Origin: Anagrus nilaparvatae
Lineage: Eukaryota; Arthropoda; Insecta; Hymenoptera; Mymaridae
Assembly (NCBI GenBank): GCA_022575985.1
Contig: JAKSXM010000237.1
Coordinates: 1,010,501-1,074,500, forward strand
Reading direction: 5' to 3'
Length of the DNA: 64,000 bases
The position numbers were made by a program, and so were the translations under genes. The notes beneath the pieces were generated by a model. That model did no database searches. It had not been told where the DNA came from and saw only the letters and a list, made by a program, of their open reading frames with translations. Shown here one piece after another: positions 22,130-33,086 of the stretch; position 1 is the first letter of the stretch, and every line of letters starts with the position of its first letter.

Positions 22130-22915
22130 AAACTGGAAGTCCTTTCTATTTTTATCAAAAATTTACTTATTCTTGTTATGCGATTTTATTGTGTTTTCTA
22201 TTGCGATTCTTTTATCTATTAACCAATCAGTATTTGTGTTTATTTCTTTGAGTTCATCTGGTATTGCTATGGTACTCATACCTTCCAGTATATATTTTGG
22301 AGAAAATCCAGTAGTTGCATGTTCCGTTTGATTATACATTTTTGAACACTCTTGTGCTATTCTTGTCCAAGCAACTCTGTTTTTTCTTTCATTTATTTTG
22401 CATCTTATTTTATTGAGAAGGGTTTAGTTTAACCTTTCATTTAATCCATTTGAAAATGGTGAGTCTACTGCAGTGAAAATTAGAGGTATATCATTTGTTT
22501 TTAAAAATTTTTTAAACTTTCCTAAATTTATCCCTGGACATTGATCTGCTAGCACTAGACCAATTTTGTTGTTTTCTGCTACAGTATTAATTAAATTTAT
22601 AAAATCATCTGCAACTTGAGTTTTTGAAGTTAGAATATATGCATGCCTTGTCAAGTGGTCCACTAAAAGATTTAAGTACTTTTTTGTGGATCTTGAACCT
22701 CTAAATCCGCCGATTGTATCTATTGACATTATATCAAATGGATTTTTATCCGGTACCAAGTGAGACATGAGCACACTTCGCATGATTTGCAAATATTCTT
22801 TATATTTTTTGTTAAATTTTTAGCCATATAAAAGGGGCTAATTAGCTTTTGCATTTGTTTTATACATATGTGGCACCAGGTTTCATGAATGTTTTTAATA
22901 AGATCTATCGACAAG
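22130..22915 (-). pseudogene. Gypsy-like integrase (zinc-binding and DDE core)
   Basis: On the minus strand: HETWCHICIKQMQKL with CKSCEVC gives an H-H-C-C zinc domain. Then the catalytic core carries D in SIDTIGG, D in VLADQCPG and E in SNGLNERLN, with exactly 35 residues between the last two (DD35E). Downstream, to about 22140, MYNQTEHATTGFSPKYILEG is the usual Ty3/gypsy integrase tail. One stop follows NERLN, and a frame change lies between the zinc domain and the core. Its upstream end stops abruptly at about 22927, next to TTTTTGGCGACAGTTCA. The RT/RNase H half probably lies at 36970-38052. Confidence 0.85.
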
Positions 22916-22931
22916 CACGGTCGAGCGCCGT

Positions 22932-22949
22932 TTTTGGCGACAGTTCAAT
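22932..22949 (+). repeat. 17-bp motif shared with Helitron-flanking inverted repeats
   Basis: TTTTTGGCGACAGTTCA occurs here, at 30283-30299 (plus) and inverted at 36929-36945. Here it adjoins the break in the integrase gene. At 36945 it lies just inside the break of the matching RT/RNase H gene. Confidence 0.6.
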
Positions 22950-23625
22950 ACACACACCGTGTATAAAGTCAAAGCGCAAGACGTGCTTATTATACTTTAA
23001 AGTCCCATAAAAATTTTTGTAAATTGATTTTATTAAAAAAGAAAATATTATGGCAGTTAAAGCATTTAATTAATGTTACCCTTTAATCAATGCGAGTATA
23101 AAATAGAAAAAAAAATTTTCCTAACTCTTTTCAATTTTTCACAATACCACATCGACTTTAACAAGGGAGTAAAACGCTTGATTTTTAGTTGCTTCTCTTA
23201 TTTTACGAGATTTTTATTCAGAACAACCTACCTCGTTTTAACTTGATACATATCTAAATACGGCTGTTCTTCTCTTTTATACTGTTACTTGTTATTATTG
23301 AATAGTTTACGCTAAAAATTATTATGCGTAAAAATGCGTTCTTATTTAAGTATATTATAACAGCATCAATAACAATAATAAGAATAAAAACCATAATATT
23401 GATGAATGAGAAACAAAGTCTATTAGAAAAAAAAGAGTGGGAATAACATCATTATCATCACTTTATACTAAAAATAGAAAAAAAAAGAGACTCATTTTTT
23501 TTTGTATATATATATATACATAATATAAGAATAATAATAGTAATAACAAGTAATAAATGAAAAAACTCGACGTCTTCCAGCAAAAACATTTTTATTTGAA
23601 AAATAAAAATATAATTTTGTCAATA

Positions 23626-23653
23626 TTTCGGAGATTTTTCTCTCCATCATCAG
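23626..23653 (-). ncRNA. Hammerhead-ribozyme-like core in the PLE 3' region
   Basis: Minus strand: CTGATGA, a stem GGAGA/UCUCC closed by an A-rich loop, then GAAA. It has the same layout as 9299-9325, including the extra T before stem II. Stem III is very short, as in PLE hammerheads. The corresponding part of the right arm is deleted. Confidence 0.55.
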
Positions 23654-23977
23654 GACTATAAATAATAAAATACATTAATTACTAATATATATAAAAAATT
23701 ATTTGCACAATGTTTACCACATAGTCTAAAAATTAGATGTTTACATATTAAAATAATTAAATATTGTATGCAACTATAAAAGTATGCATGGACTATTGTA
23801 TGTTATTTACACTGTTATTATATACATTGCGCGGTGTAGGTTTTATACATGTGTAAGATAATATTCTTACTTTTCAATACATAATTCAAAAATACTTAAT
23901 ATTATCATAGACATCTATGATTAATTCTAAATACTAATATAACATATACCTTAAAATTATATAGAACATCTACATTA

Positions 23978-24302
23978 TCATATCATTTTATTATTTTGTA
24001 ATAAATAGATAAGTTTACAATAAGCTGGATTTACTTTATTTGATTCTTCTTGTTTATTTAAACCGTTCTTTTGACTTTTCATATGAAAAGATTCTGAAAA
24101 GATCCGTTTATGATAATGTTGTTTTTTATCTAAAACCTTTACTCCTTTCCAATTAAACCTATGACCTAATTTTCTACGTTCTGTGACTACATTGTGTTTA
24201 TCAGAATCTAGTTTCCAATTATCAAAATGTTCACTAATTCTGACACCTAATTCTCTTTTTGTTTCTCCAACATAAGTAGCATCGCAATCTTTGCATTCTA
24301 TC
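23978..24302 (-). pseudogene. GIY-YIG endonuclease fragment of the PLE (minus copy)
   Basis: Minus-strand frame reads ECKDCDATYVGETKRELGVR, then ISEHFDNWKL, RRKLGHRFNWKGVKVLD, ESFHMKSQKNGLNKQ and ends at TGA (23980-23978). The CxxC, Y-V-G-E and R-x3-H of the PLE-type GIY-YIG domain are visible. The N-terminal GIY side is cut off by the LINE at 24303. The domain nicks target DNA for insertion. Confidence 0.85.
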
Positions 24303-24592
24303 TACAGGGGCGGTCGCCCCGGGACGCAAGTGCCCGCGTGACCCTAGATATACGCCGATTTTCCTCTATCTCTCTCTAATATTATAATATACATCGAAAG
24401 TCGAAATCGAATATTTTATATTTCGATTTTTCTATCGAATTTTTTGACGTTCGATAGTTCAATTTTATTTAATAAAATAATAAATATGTTTTCCTTATTC
24501 TTTATTATACAAAATATTTTTTCCTTTTTATTATCGTATTTTAATTTAATTAAACTAAACTCCGAAATGGAAATTCATTCGTCAAGTCTTGA

Positions 24593-26590
24593 GTCCTGCA
24601 AGGGAATATGAACAAAACCATTCTTGCTGACGTTTTGCTCGATCAGCTCGCAGGCGAGACAGACTCTAGCGTCGTCTAGCTATCCGAGCCGCTTCGCGAT
24701 AGGAACCAGCAATTCTGGTTAACCGATGACACAGGCCGGTGCGCTATATGGCTACGAGGTCGTGCTCAGACGTCTATGTCACGACATGGAAAAGGCAATT
24801 GCCACGTCTGGGCGAAGTGCGGTGATACAACTTTCATTAATTGTTATTTGTCACCGAATGACACTATTGGGGTGTTCACCGCAAAGCTGGCCTCATTGGA
24901 GGAAACGATAAGGGAAGTCTCTGGCAATATCATATTTGCTGGGGACTTAAATGCCAGGGCCGTGGAATGGGAAATGCCAGCCACGAACCGTAGGGGAACG
25001 TTGATCCTAGAGATGGCTGCTAGAACTGATCTGGTGGTCATGAACTCTGGGAACAATCCAACCTACGTAAGGCCAGGCTTTGGCGAATCGATCCCTGATG
25101 TCACTTTTGCCTCGGCCGGGCTGGCAGGAAGAGTGGGTGGCTGGAGGGTGATGGATGGAGCCAATGGCAGCGATCATAATTACATCACCTTCAAAGTGCG
25201 TGATAGGGTTGCTAATCGGCCCCCGTACAAAAAGCGCCCACTAGGCTGGAATGTGTCAAAGATGGACGAGGACAGATTTGTGGATTATCTTCGCGAAGAG
25301 TTCTCGTCTATCCCAGCCTGGCATGGAGGACCGACCACCCTGCGAGAGGCAGAGACCCTTGTCAAGAGGGTAACTGCTCTTCTGAGGGGAGCCTGCGATG
25401 CCTCTATGCCGCGTAAACGGCCCTGGAAGGGTAAAAGAAGCGTGTACTGGTGGAATGAAGAAATTGCGGAGCTAAGACGGGTCTGTCACGGCGCACGCAG
25501 AAGACGGCAAAGAGCGCATGGCCGCCCAGAGCTGGCTACGCGCTCTGAAGAGTACAAGGGAGCCAAGCATAGGCTGGCGAAAGCTATCCGCCTCAGCAAG
25601 GCGCGCTGTCTTCGGTCCCTAAGAGATGATGTCAACAGCGACCCGTGGGGCCTGGGATATAAGGTTGTCATGGGCAAACTTAAGTCCGGATGTGACAACA
25701 CGATGGATGAAGCAACGACCAAAAGAATAGTGGACGCTCTCTTCCCGGATCATCCAAACCAACAACACCCTGCTTTGGATGTTCCGAGGGAGCAAGTTCC
25801 GCTATTTATCGAGGCGGAGATGCTTCAGGCAATTAGGTCAATGAAAAATGGGAAAGCGCCAGGACCAGACGGAATACCCGCGGAAGCCCTTAAGGCGGCT
25901 GCAAAGGTAATCCCTGGTCTCCTGCTTGGCATGTTTAACGCGTGCCTCGTGGCAGGCGCCTTTCCAAGGGACTGGAAAGTGGCCCGTCTGGCTCTGATAA
26001 GCAAGGGAAAGGGTGAACCAGGATCTCCATCATCTTACAGACCATTGTGTATGTTAAATACCATTGGCAAGGTGATGGAGAGCATGGTCAGAGGAAGATT
26101 GCGGCAAGCAATTAGGGAAGCGGGTGACCTTAGCGACGACCAACAAGGCTTTCGTGACGGGCGTTCCACGATCGGTGCCATCGAGCAGGTCGTGAAGGTG
26201 GTTATGAGGGCCAGACAAGTGCGGCCGGATATTAAACCGGACGTCCTGCTTGTCACGTTGGATGTGAAAAACGCATTCAACTCGGCTAAGTGGGACGATA
26301 TGTTGCACTCCCTCGAGCAGGTATTCAGAGTTCCGGATTATCTCGATATGCTTTTCAAGTGGAGCAAGGTGACATCTCCGGAATGCTTGCATTGCCCGGG
26401 CGAGCTGGATACCGCTGAGCACACCTTTTTTGGGTGTCCTCGCTTCGCTGAAGGGCGACCGCCCTTCGATGAATGGAGGCCGGAAGTAGTCGTCCCGGAA
26501 ATGCTGCGCAGTGCCGCTAACTGGTACAGTGTAGCAGAGTACGTACGGGCGACACTGATTGGAAAAAAGGAGGAAGGTTTCCTCTCGTAG
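24593..26590 (+). pseudogene. LINE ORF2: endonuclease plus N-terminal RT fused to CCHC, catalytic core deleted
   Basis: The frame opens at about 24593 (QGNMNKTILADVLLDQ) with one TAG at 24677-24679, then stays open to TAG at 26590; the longest ATG-started part begins at 24776. Endonuclease: AIWLRGR, VWAKCGDTTFINCYLSPNDT, FAGDLNARAVEWEMP, PDVTFASAGLA, GSDHNYITFKV. RT begins MKNGKAPGPDGIPAEALKA and continues SYRPLCMLNTIGKVMESMV, FRDGRSTIGAIEQVV, LVTLDVKNAFNSAKW. At about 26350 it jumps from FRVPDYLDMLFKWSK to PECLHCPGELDTAEHTFFGC, the C-terminal knuckle. Palm motifs including YADD are gone, yet the frame is kept. It is about 400-450 residues shorter than a full R1-clade ORF2. Confidence 0.9.
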
Positions 26591-26908
26591 GAAAATCTCC
26601 TCCTTTATTGACAGGGTATGGCGAAGAAATGCCTGGGCTGCATTGTTTCCGGACCGAAGTAATACCTAAACAGGGAGTCCCGGTCCGGATTCTATGATAT
26701 TGTCATAAATGCAGGAGGGTGGGGAGTTTAGTGGGTATTGTAATTCCTCAATTGTGTATATCTGGGCAACCCCAGATACAAAATTGAGGTTGAGTCCCAC
26801 ATAACCATACAGTACGCGTGTATGGTATGCGTAAATGCATTCTCCTCGTCCTACAAAAAAGGCCCTTTCTTGAAGGGGCCCAAAAAAAAAAAAAAAAAAA
26901 AAAAAAAA
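26591..26908 (+). other. LINE family A 3' UTR with terminal stem-loop and poly(A)
   Basis: Non-coding tail ending CCTCGTCCTAC, then a 7-8 bp hairpin and the A run. The same end, inverted and only about 39 bp long, is inserted at 28579-28647, which confirms this as the element's true 3' end. Confidence 0.8.
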
Positions 26909-27600
26909 CAGGATGACCATCTTTATGTAATTTTATTAATCCATAAAATCTTGCTAATATTTTATCATTCTGAGTTAAGCTGTTATCATAATAAACTTTA
27001 TCAAGAAATTTTTTTTCATTCCATTTTTTAAAAAAATTAAAATTAAGTTTTCTTAATTTCTCGATAGGATTACGCTTAATTAACTTGTATGTGAATGCAT
27101 CATTTAACAAATCTTCAACTTTACTATAAAAAACATTTTTGTAAGAAGCAACAGTTGTGTTGCTTTTATCAACCATAGTAAAAAATATGTCATCATTATT
27201 TTTTAAAAAATTTTGACATTTTTTGAAATTATACATGAGAATTTTTTCTTCTTTGGTTATGTGTTTATTATTTTGCAATTCTTTTTTAATTCCATCGATA
27301 ACATTATTTCGAATTTTTTCAGCTTCATTTTTTGATATATTGTTTAGTATTATCATATTCTCAACATTTTTTATGGTTTGCATTATATTTGACTTGTTCA
27401 ACTTACTATTTACAGCAAATTTAGGACCTAAGGACACTAAATCAGCTATTTCTTTAGGAATTTCTTTATCAGTAAGATTTACAAACCAATTATTGTTATT
27501 ATTTTCTAAATTACAATTATTATTGATATTAATATTATTATTGTTATCATTATTATTATGATGATTATTATCATCATTATTGTTATCTGATATTGTGCAA
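26909..27600 (-). pseudogene. Penelope-like RT, N-terminal part
   Basis: Minus-strand frame: EIPKEIADLVSLGPKFAVN, TMVDKSNTTVASYKNVFYSK, FYGLIKLHKDGHPV, then cut at 26909 by the LINE. LGPKF..N and FYGL.K.HK are typical of Penelope-like RTs. Upstream (about 27500-27600) a run of ATT/ATC triplets encodes an Asn/Asp-rich stretch. RT motifs after HPV, including the catalytic box, are missing between here and the GIY-YIG arm at 24302. Confidence 0.85.
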
Positions 27601-27900
27601 TTATCTATTATATTTAAATGACTATTATTTTTTATTAGTAAGTTGTAAATTTTTTTATTAATTTTATTATATAAATTATTTTTATAGAAATCTAAATATG
27701 TTTTATATGCATTTGTTCATAGATCTATTTTATTGTTATCAACTTTATTTTTTAGAGAATTAAGTGTTTTGTTTAATTTGTTTTTTAAATGGTCAATATG
27801 AAAATGAATATCTTTAATTTGTAATTTAAAAACTATATTTTGAAATTTTTTGACACTTGTATCAAAGTTATTTCTACCTGATTAAGCAAATTAATCATAA
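27601..27900 (-). other. Decayed 5' part of the PLE
   Basis: AT-rich, with minus-strand frames broken by stops. It lies between the recognisable RT start and the head-to-head GIY-YIG arm. The frame is too degraded to assign a domain. Confidence 0.4.
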
Positions 27901-27947
27901 GAGGCAAAGACCAATTAAATAAGTTCTAACAAACACATAAAGTTTAT

Positions 27948-28274
27948 ATAATAGAATGCAAAGATTGCGATGCTACTTATGTTGGAGAAACAAAAAGAGA
28001 ATTAGGTGTCAGAATTAGTGAACATTTTGATAATTGGAAACTATATTCTAATAAACACAATGTAGTCACAGAACATAGAAAATTAGGTCATAGGTTTAAT
28101 TGGAAAGGAGTAAAGGTTTTAGATACAGAACAACATTATCATAAACGGATGTTTTCAGAATCTTTTCATATGAAAAGTCAAAAGAACGGTTTAAATAAAC
28201 AAGAAGAATCAAATAAAGTAAATCCAGCTTATTGTAAACTTATCTTTTTATTACAAAATAATGACATGATATGA
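27948..28274 (+). pseudogene. GIY-YIG endonuclease fragment of the PLE (plus copy)
   Basis: Same domain as 23978-24302, inverted: IIECKDCDATYVGETKREL, HFDNWKLYSNKHNVVTEHRK, MKSQKNGLNKQ, ending TGA at 28274. Here the segment just upstream (KVYII) is present, so this arm is more complete at that side. A few substitutions separate the two copies. Confidence 0.85.
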
Positions 28275-28577
28275 TAAGGTAGATGTTCTTTATAATTTTA
28301 AGGTATATGTTATATTAGTATTTAGAATTAATCATAGATGTCTATGATAATATTAAGTATTATTGATTTATGTATTGACAAGTAAGAATTTTATCTTACA
28401 CATGTATAAAACCTACACCGCGCAATGTATATAACAACAGTGTAAATAACATACAATAGTCCATGCATACTTTTATAGTTGCATACAATAACTCCGAAAT
28501 ATTGACAAATTTATATTTTTATTTTTCAAATAAAAATTTTTTTGCTGGAAGACATCGAGTTTTTTCATTTATTACTT

Positions 28578-28578
<1 letters not shown>

Positions 28579-28608
<30 letters not shown>

Positions 28609-28647
28609 CGGCCCCTTCAAGAAGGGGCCTTTTTCGTAGGACGAGGA
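28579..28647 (-). mobile_element. 69-bp LINE family A 3' end with 10-bp TSD
   Basis: About 30 T, then CGGCCCCTTCAAGAAGGGGC and CCTACGAAAAA inverted: the last ~39 bp of the 24303-26908 element plus its tail. TTATTACTTG flanks it on both sides (28569-28578, 28648-28657). The left arm at about 23545 has the single uninterrupted copy, so the empty site is visible. Confidence 0.9.
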
Positions 28648-28885
28648 TTATTACTTGTTATTATTATTATTATTCTTATATTATGTATATATATATATAC
28701 AAAAAAAAATGAGTCTCTTTTTTTTTCTATTTTTATTATAAAGTGATGATGATGATGTAATTCCCACTCTTTTTTTTCTAATAGACTTTGTTTCTCATTC
28801 ATCAATATTTTGGTTTTTATTGTTATTATTGTTATTGATGCTGTTATAATATACTTAAATAAGAACGCATTTTTACGCATAATAT

Positions 28886-30234
28886 GTATATACATTATAA
28901 TAATAATATGCCCGGATTTTTAAAAAAATTTTGTTGCTACCATAATAAAATATATGTATATGTATTTTTAAAAAAGTATCAAAAAATTTCTTTTTAATTA
29001 AAAAATTTTTTAATTTCGTTATACTCAAAAAAATGACGATTTTTGTCAAAAATTTTATTATATTCATAATTATTTGCTAAATTTTATGCATAATTTTTTT
29101 TAATACATTTTATTTTTTAAAACATATTGTAACCTTGTTTTAATTATGGAAATTTTATTATTGTCCAAATATTATTTTTATATTTGCAAAAGTGCATTTT
29201 TAAAATCGGAGTAAAATTTTTTTACATGAGTTTTCCAAATAATTTGCTTTAGTAAACAAAGTTAAATTAAAAAATAATTTTGATAAAAAGCGTTATTATT
29301 AAATTTTTTTTAATAAAATTTATCTGTTTTTGAAAAAGGGACCACAGATGTTTATTATTTTATGAGTTATCTAGAAAAGTCATAAAAAAGAGAGAAAGAA
29401 ATTTTTTTTTTTGAAACTTAGAAAAATTCTGGCTCATATAAAATTAAAAAAATTTTAAATATATGTGTGCAATAGGAAATCTTGAGCAGATTAAAGTTTC
29501 AGTATCTAAATTATTTTTTGAGAGTTAAGGACATAATATTTTTTAATATTATTTAAATCTTTTTGGGCCTTTTATTTGTAAAGAAATTATTTAAACAATA
29601 GATATGTTCAATTACTTAATTATTATTGTAAAAAATAAATTGCAATTATTTTAAAAAGTGATTAATTATTTTTATCTGTTTAAAAAACATTGCTATTTTC
29701 TAATATACACTGATAAATAAGTTTTATTTTGAATGTAATTTTTTTTTAATAAATATATATACTTAAAAGTCCTGACCACGAGTCCTATTTTAAAAAAGAA
29801 TTTTTTTGATTTGACCAAAACATACTCAGTTTATATTATTAGACATTTTTTGGGCGTGCAGGCCATTGAAGATCCCCAGTGAAACTGTTCCTTTATTTTA
29901 AAATATTTTTAAGATGATAAAGAATATATGATTTTAGGCGCGGGTGAACGTTGGAATTTTAATAGTCCTAATTACTGTAATTTTGAAAGCTTTAATTAGA
30001 TGTATTTTTGTATAAAATTTTAATGTAATACGTATATATTTAATATCTATGAGTCGTAGATAAATTAATTTTATTCCAGTTGCAATAAAATGTAAACTAT
30101 TAAAAACATTTGCAAAAGAAATGAATTTTTATGAAAACGAATATTTTCATTTTTTATTGTATTGAACCCTGTATTTATTAAAATTTAATAGGTAGCCAAT
30201 GAATTTGCTAAATTCCTTAAAAAATACCTGATAT
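28886..30234. other. AT-rich spacer, nothing recognised
   Basis: Very AT-rich, with long A/T runs and only short random frames. No similarity to the neighbouring elements was seen by eye. A patch of mixed composition at 29830-29960 holds no domain. Confidence 0.4.
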
Positions 30235-30450
30235 AAAACAAAAAAGACTTTAAAAAAGTACAAGGTATTTTTGGCGACAGTTCATTTATCTCTACTCTAG
30301 GTATAAATAAATTAAAAAGAAAATCTTAAAAAAGTACTGATATCAGATAAAAATTATATGGCGACCGTCGTTATCAATAACTTTATTGCATATATACAAT
30401 TAAGTTATTAAAAACATTAATTGTGTATAGAATTGAAATGAATTAAACTA
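30235..30450 (+). repeat. Left inverted repeat of the Helitron
   Basis: Runs from AAAACAAAAAAGACTTTAAA through TTTTTGGCGACAGTTCA, CTCTACTCTAGGTATAAATA and GGCGACCGTCGTTA to AATTGTGTATAGAATTGAAA. It matches the inverted right copy at 36755-36969. It is followed by a 7-bp hairpin, ATAATTG/CAATTAT at 30452-30469. Confidence 0.85.
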
Positions 30451-30837
30451 GATAATTGCTAACAATTATAGACTGTGTGAAGCATAACAACCCACTAAAT
30501 TTATTCCTAAATACAGACGATTTTTATTATTTGAAATATTATTAATTGGGTATATTAGGTGAAGTAAATAATCAAACTCATTTTGTTATAAACAATAAAT
30601 ATTTAATGTACAAAATATTGTATGTGTACATTTACAGTATTAGCGTGTTTATTTACATAATAGTAATTAACTAAATGTATATTCAAAATAATAACTTTAA
30701 TTAATTAATTTTTGATTATATATGATTTGTTTTTGAAAAATATTTTAATCAATATTTTATTCTTTAATTGCTTTATTAATTTTATTTAATGATTGCATGA
30801 AAGCTTGTTTCACTTTAAAAGATGTTGAAAATCGTAT

Positions 30838-32780
30838 TTAGTCAAAACGATATTTGTTGTAACCTTTTATTAAAATTATATCATTAATTGAATTAACTCG
30901 ACTCAAACCGACGTATGTAATTCTCAATTGTCTTTCCGTGTCTCCTATGTGTAAGAAAATTTTATCTAACGTCTGTCCTTGAGACTTGTGGATGGTTAGA
31001 GCATATGACAACATTACAGGAAATTGCGTGCGACTGCATAAAATATTATTATGTTTCCAAGTTCTTTCCACGGGAATAATTGGGAAATAATTTTTATACA
31101 AAAATGGTCCTTTGTAATTGTCAAATTCAACCATTAATACTTAAGGTAATTGTGGTGGTGATTCATTATCAGCATATATTATTTCCCGTATGTATCCTAA
31201 GCTTCCATTTGTTAATCCACCTGCTACCCATAAATTTGTACGTAACATTATTCTACAGTCTTTCGACAAGTATAATATATTCTGTAATCCTGTTGCTTTT
31301 TCATCCGAGCAACGCATGGCAATATTGGGTGTGTTTATTGAAACTATGCGTGCAACTAGATGTCCCGTATTTTTCAAAAATGTTTCATTATGTGTTTTAA
31401 CTTGTGCACACGTTGGATATAAATAATTTGCGTTTTTAAAATTGTTTAATTCTTCTTTGGGGATAACGGTTTCTCTTCGGTTATATAATAAGTTATAATT
31501 TTGTTGAGACAGTTCTGCATTTGCTATTTCATCTAGCAATTGTAAGTGTTTGAGTAAGGGGTATTATTACCCTTTTGTCTGTGTGCGTTTTGGAGACAAT
31601 AATACTTTTGGAATTGTTTAAAAATTATTCTTCCTTGTGTTTGTAAATTGTATGTTAGTTTTTTATCACTAAATACTGCTGTGTCTTCAACCGGTGTCAA
31701 TTGATTGTAATCTCCAAGTAAGTAAATTATGATTCCGCCAAAAGGTTCGTCAATTTCATTAGCATGTATTTCTCGACATCGTGATTCTATCTGAAATAAC
31801 GTTCTTAAACCGATCAAAGACATTTCATCTATTATTAAAAATTTCAAATCTTTCAAATCCGTTTGAAATTTTTTTACATTTTGATTTTCTAATTTAGAAA
31901 ATAACTTTTAATTTAAAGGTAATTGTAGCAAATAGAGTAATGTTAGTCCATATGTTAACTGATGCCATACCTGTTGATGCCGCTACTTTAACCGAATCTT
32001 CTCCGAAAATTGATGTAATCCTCTTAACCATTTCTTTGATTATTGTGCTTTTACCAGAACCAGCTTTGCCTTGTATTATAACTCTTTTTATACTATTTGC
32101 TGTCATAGTACCGTTTTGTATACTGGTTATTTGAGTATCTAACAAGTTTAATATTTGTTGTTGGTCATCTGTAAACGATATTTTAGATTCTGTATTTTCT
32201 TTATATATTTTCTTTTCTTGTTGAGATTTGTAGGTATTCAGAAAAGAATGTATTTCTAATTCAGTTGGTTTGTTTTCAATAGGCATATTCCAGTTATAAC
32301 ATAAATCTATCGCCCTTTTTCCTAAATCTGTTTCTAAATTGTCATTTTGGAATCCTGATAGAAACTCAAATGCATTTTTTATGTTATCATCATTTATTTC
32401 TTCTGGAATTTCATCATACTCAGTGAATTCGTTTAAATCTATGTTTTCATTGTTATTTATATTTAATGTTTCGTAAATTTGCTTCCATTTATTTATATTT
32501 TCATATGATTGAAGAATATCATTATAATCATTTTTAAATGGTATGTTTAAAATACATTGTTGTTTATAAAATTTTTCATCTTCAATTTCATTATTAGTTA
32601 TTTTAAATTTCAGAATAATTCTAACAATGTTTTCTTTCCGTCGTTTTGTAAATTTGTTCTTGACAATTGTATAATTTTTAGCGAAATTTAATAACGTTAA
32701 GTTATTTAGTTCTTTTGGTCTGATCTTACAAGTTTTTGTATCAATATTTTCATCATTTGATTCATTTGTCTGAAATCAAA
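30838..32780 (-). pseudogene. PIF1-family helicase of the Helitron, in several frames
   Basis: From 32780 to 32286 decayed N-terminal linker, then FTDDQQQILNLLDTQITS and Walker A GKAGSGKST (about 32050). A frame change near 31920 is followed by Walker B FLIIDEMSLIG and LLGDYNQLTPVEDTAVF (31856-31533). Then RIMLRTNLWVAGGLTNGSLG (31539-31141), and SYALTIHKSQGQTLDK with TYVGLSRV (31134-30838). All main PIF1 motifs are present, but at least three frame breaks split them. The helicase unwinds donor DNA during Helitron transposition. Confidence 0.9.
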
Positions 32781-33086
32781 AAATTATTTATATACTATTG
32801 TTTAATAGTCTGTTGAAAAGTGCGTAAAATTGTTTGTCGATTTACGAATTATTTGGAATCGAAAATTCGTTCGCAAATCGAAAAAATAAAAAAAAATTAT
32901 AGTTGAAATGTATGTACATTATTGATATTATAAGTAAAATTAAATATTATGGTACTAATTGAATTTAAATTTATAAAAATGAATACTTATAGATAAGTTT
33001 GTTATAAAAATTCTTTTTATTGCATTAAAATAAAAATAAAAAATAATTAAATAAAAAATTAAGCCTAGAGTAAAAATATAAAGTCA

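Larger units (their letters stand above)
23325..24302 (-). mobile_element. Left inverted arm: PLE GIY-YIG region and 3' end
   Basis: This arm is the reverse complement of 27948-28884. It holds the GIY-YIG gene end (23978-24302), a 3' UTR, the hammerhead-like core, the CGATGTCTTCCAGCAAAAA block and a further about 230 bp reaching TTTTTACGCATAATA. The similarity stops at ATAGAATGC at 24302, exactly where the LINE begins. Confidence 0.8.
24303..26908 (+). mobile_element. R1-clade LINE, family A, internally deleted
   Basis: It has a GC-richer 5' part (24303-24360), an AT-rich leader, an ORF2 from about 24593, a stop at 26590, a 3' UTR ending in a stem-loop (GGCCCTT/AAGGGGCC at 26859-26880) and a 27-nt A tail to 26908. 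It lies in a PLE: the left flank is GIY-YIG and the right flank is PLE RT, both minus strand. ACAGG occurs at both junctions, but the 5' boundary is not certain. GC content of the ORF is far above its surroundings, suggesting a relatively recent arrival. Confidence 0.85.
27948..28884 (+). mobile_element. Right inverted arm of the PLE, with hammerhead deleted and a 69-bp insertion
   Basis: Collinear and inverted relative to 23325-24302. Two differences stand out. About 145 bp between GCATACAATA and CTCCGAAATATTGAC (near 28492) are missing, removing the CTGATGA half of the hammerhead. A 69-bp LINE tail is inserted at 28579. Confidence 0.75.

Noticed and set aside
22125..22331. Plus-strand 68-codon open frame with hydrophobic residues
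   Set aside because: Antisense to the integrase tail, which has recognisable minus-strand motifs.
26035..26422. Minus-strand open frames in LINE family A
   Set aside because: Shadows of the GC-rich ORF2 on the other strand.
24303..26908. ACAGG at both junctions as target duplication of LINE family A
   Set aside because: Only 5 bp, and the left PLE similarity ends a few bases earlier, so it may be chance. Not used to define the boundary firmly.
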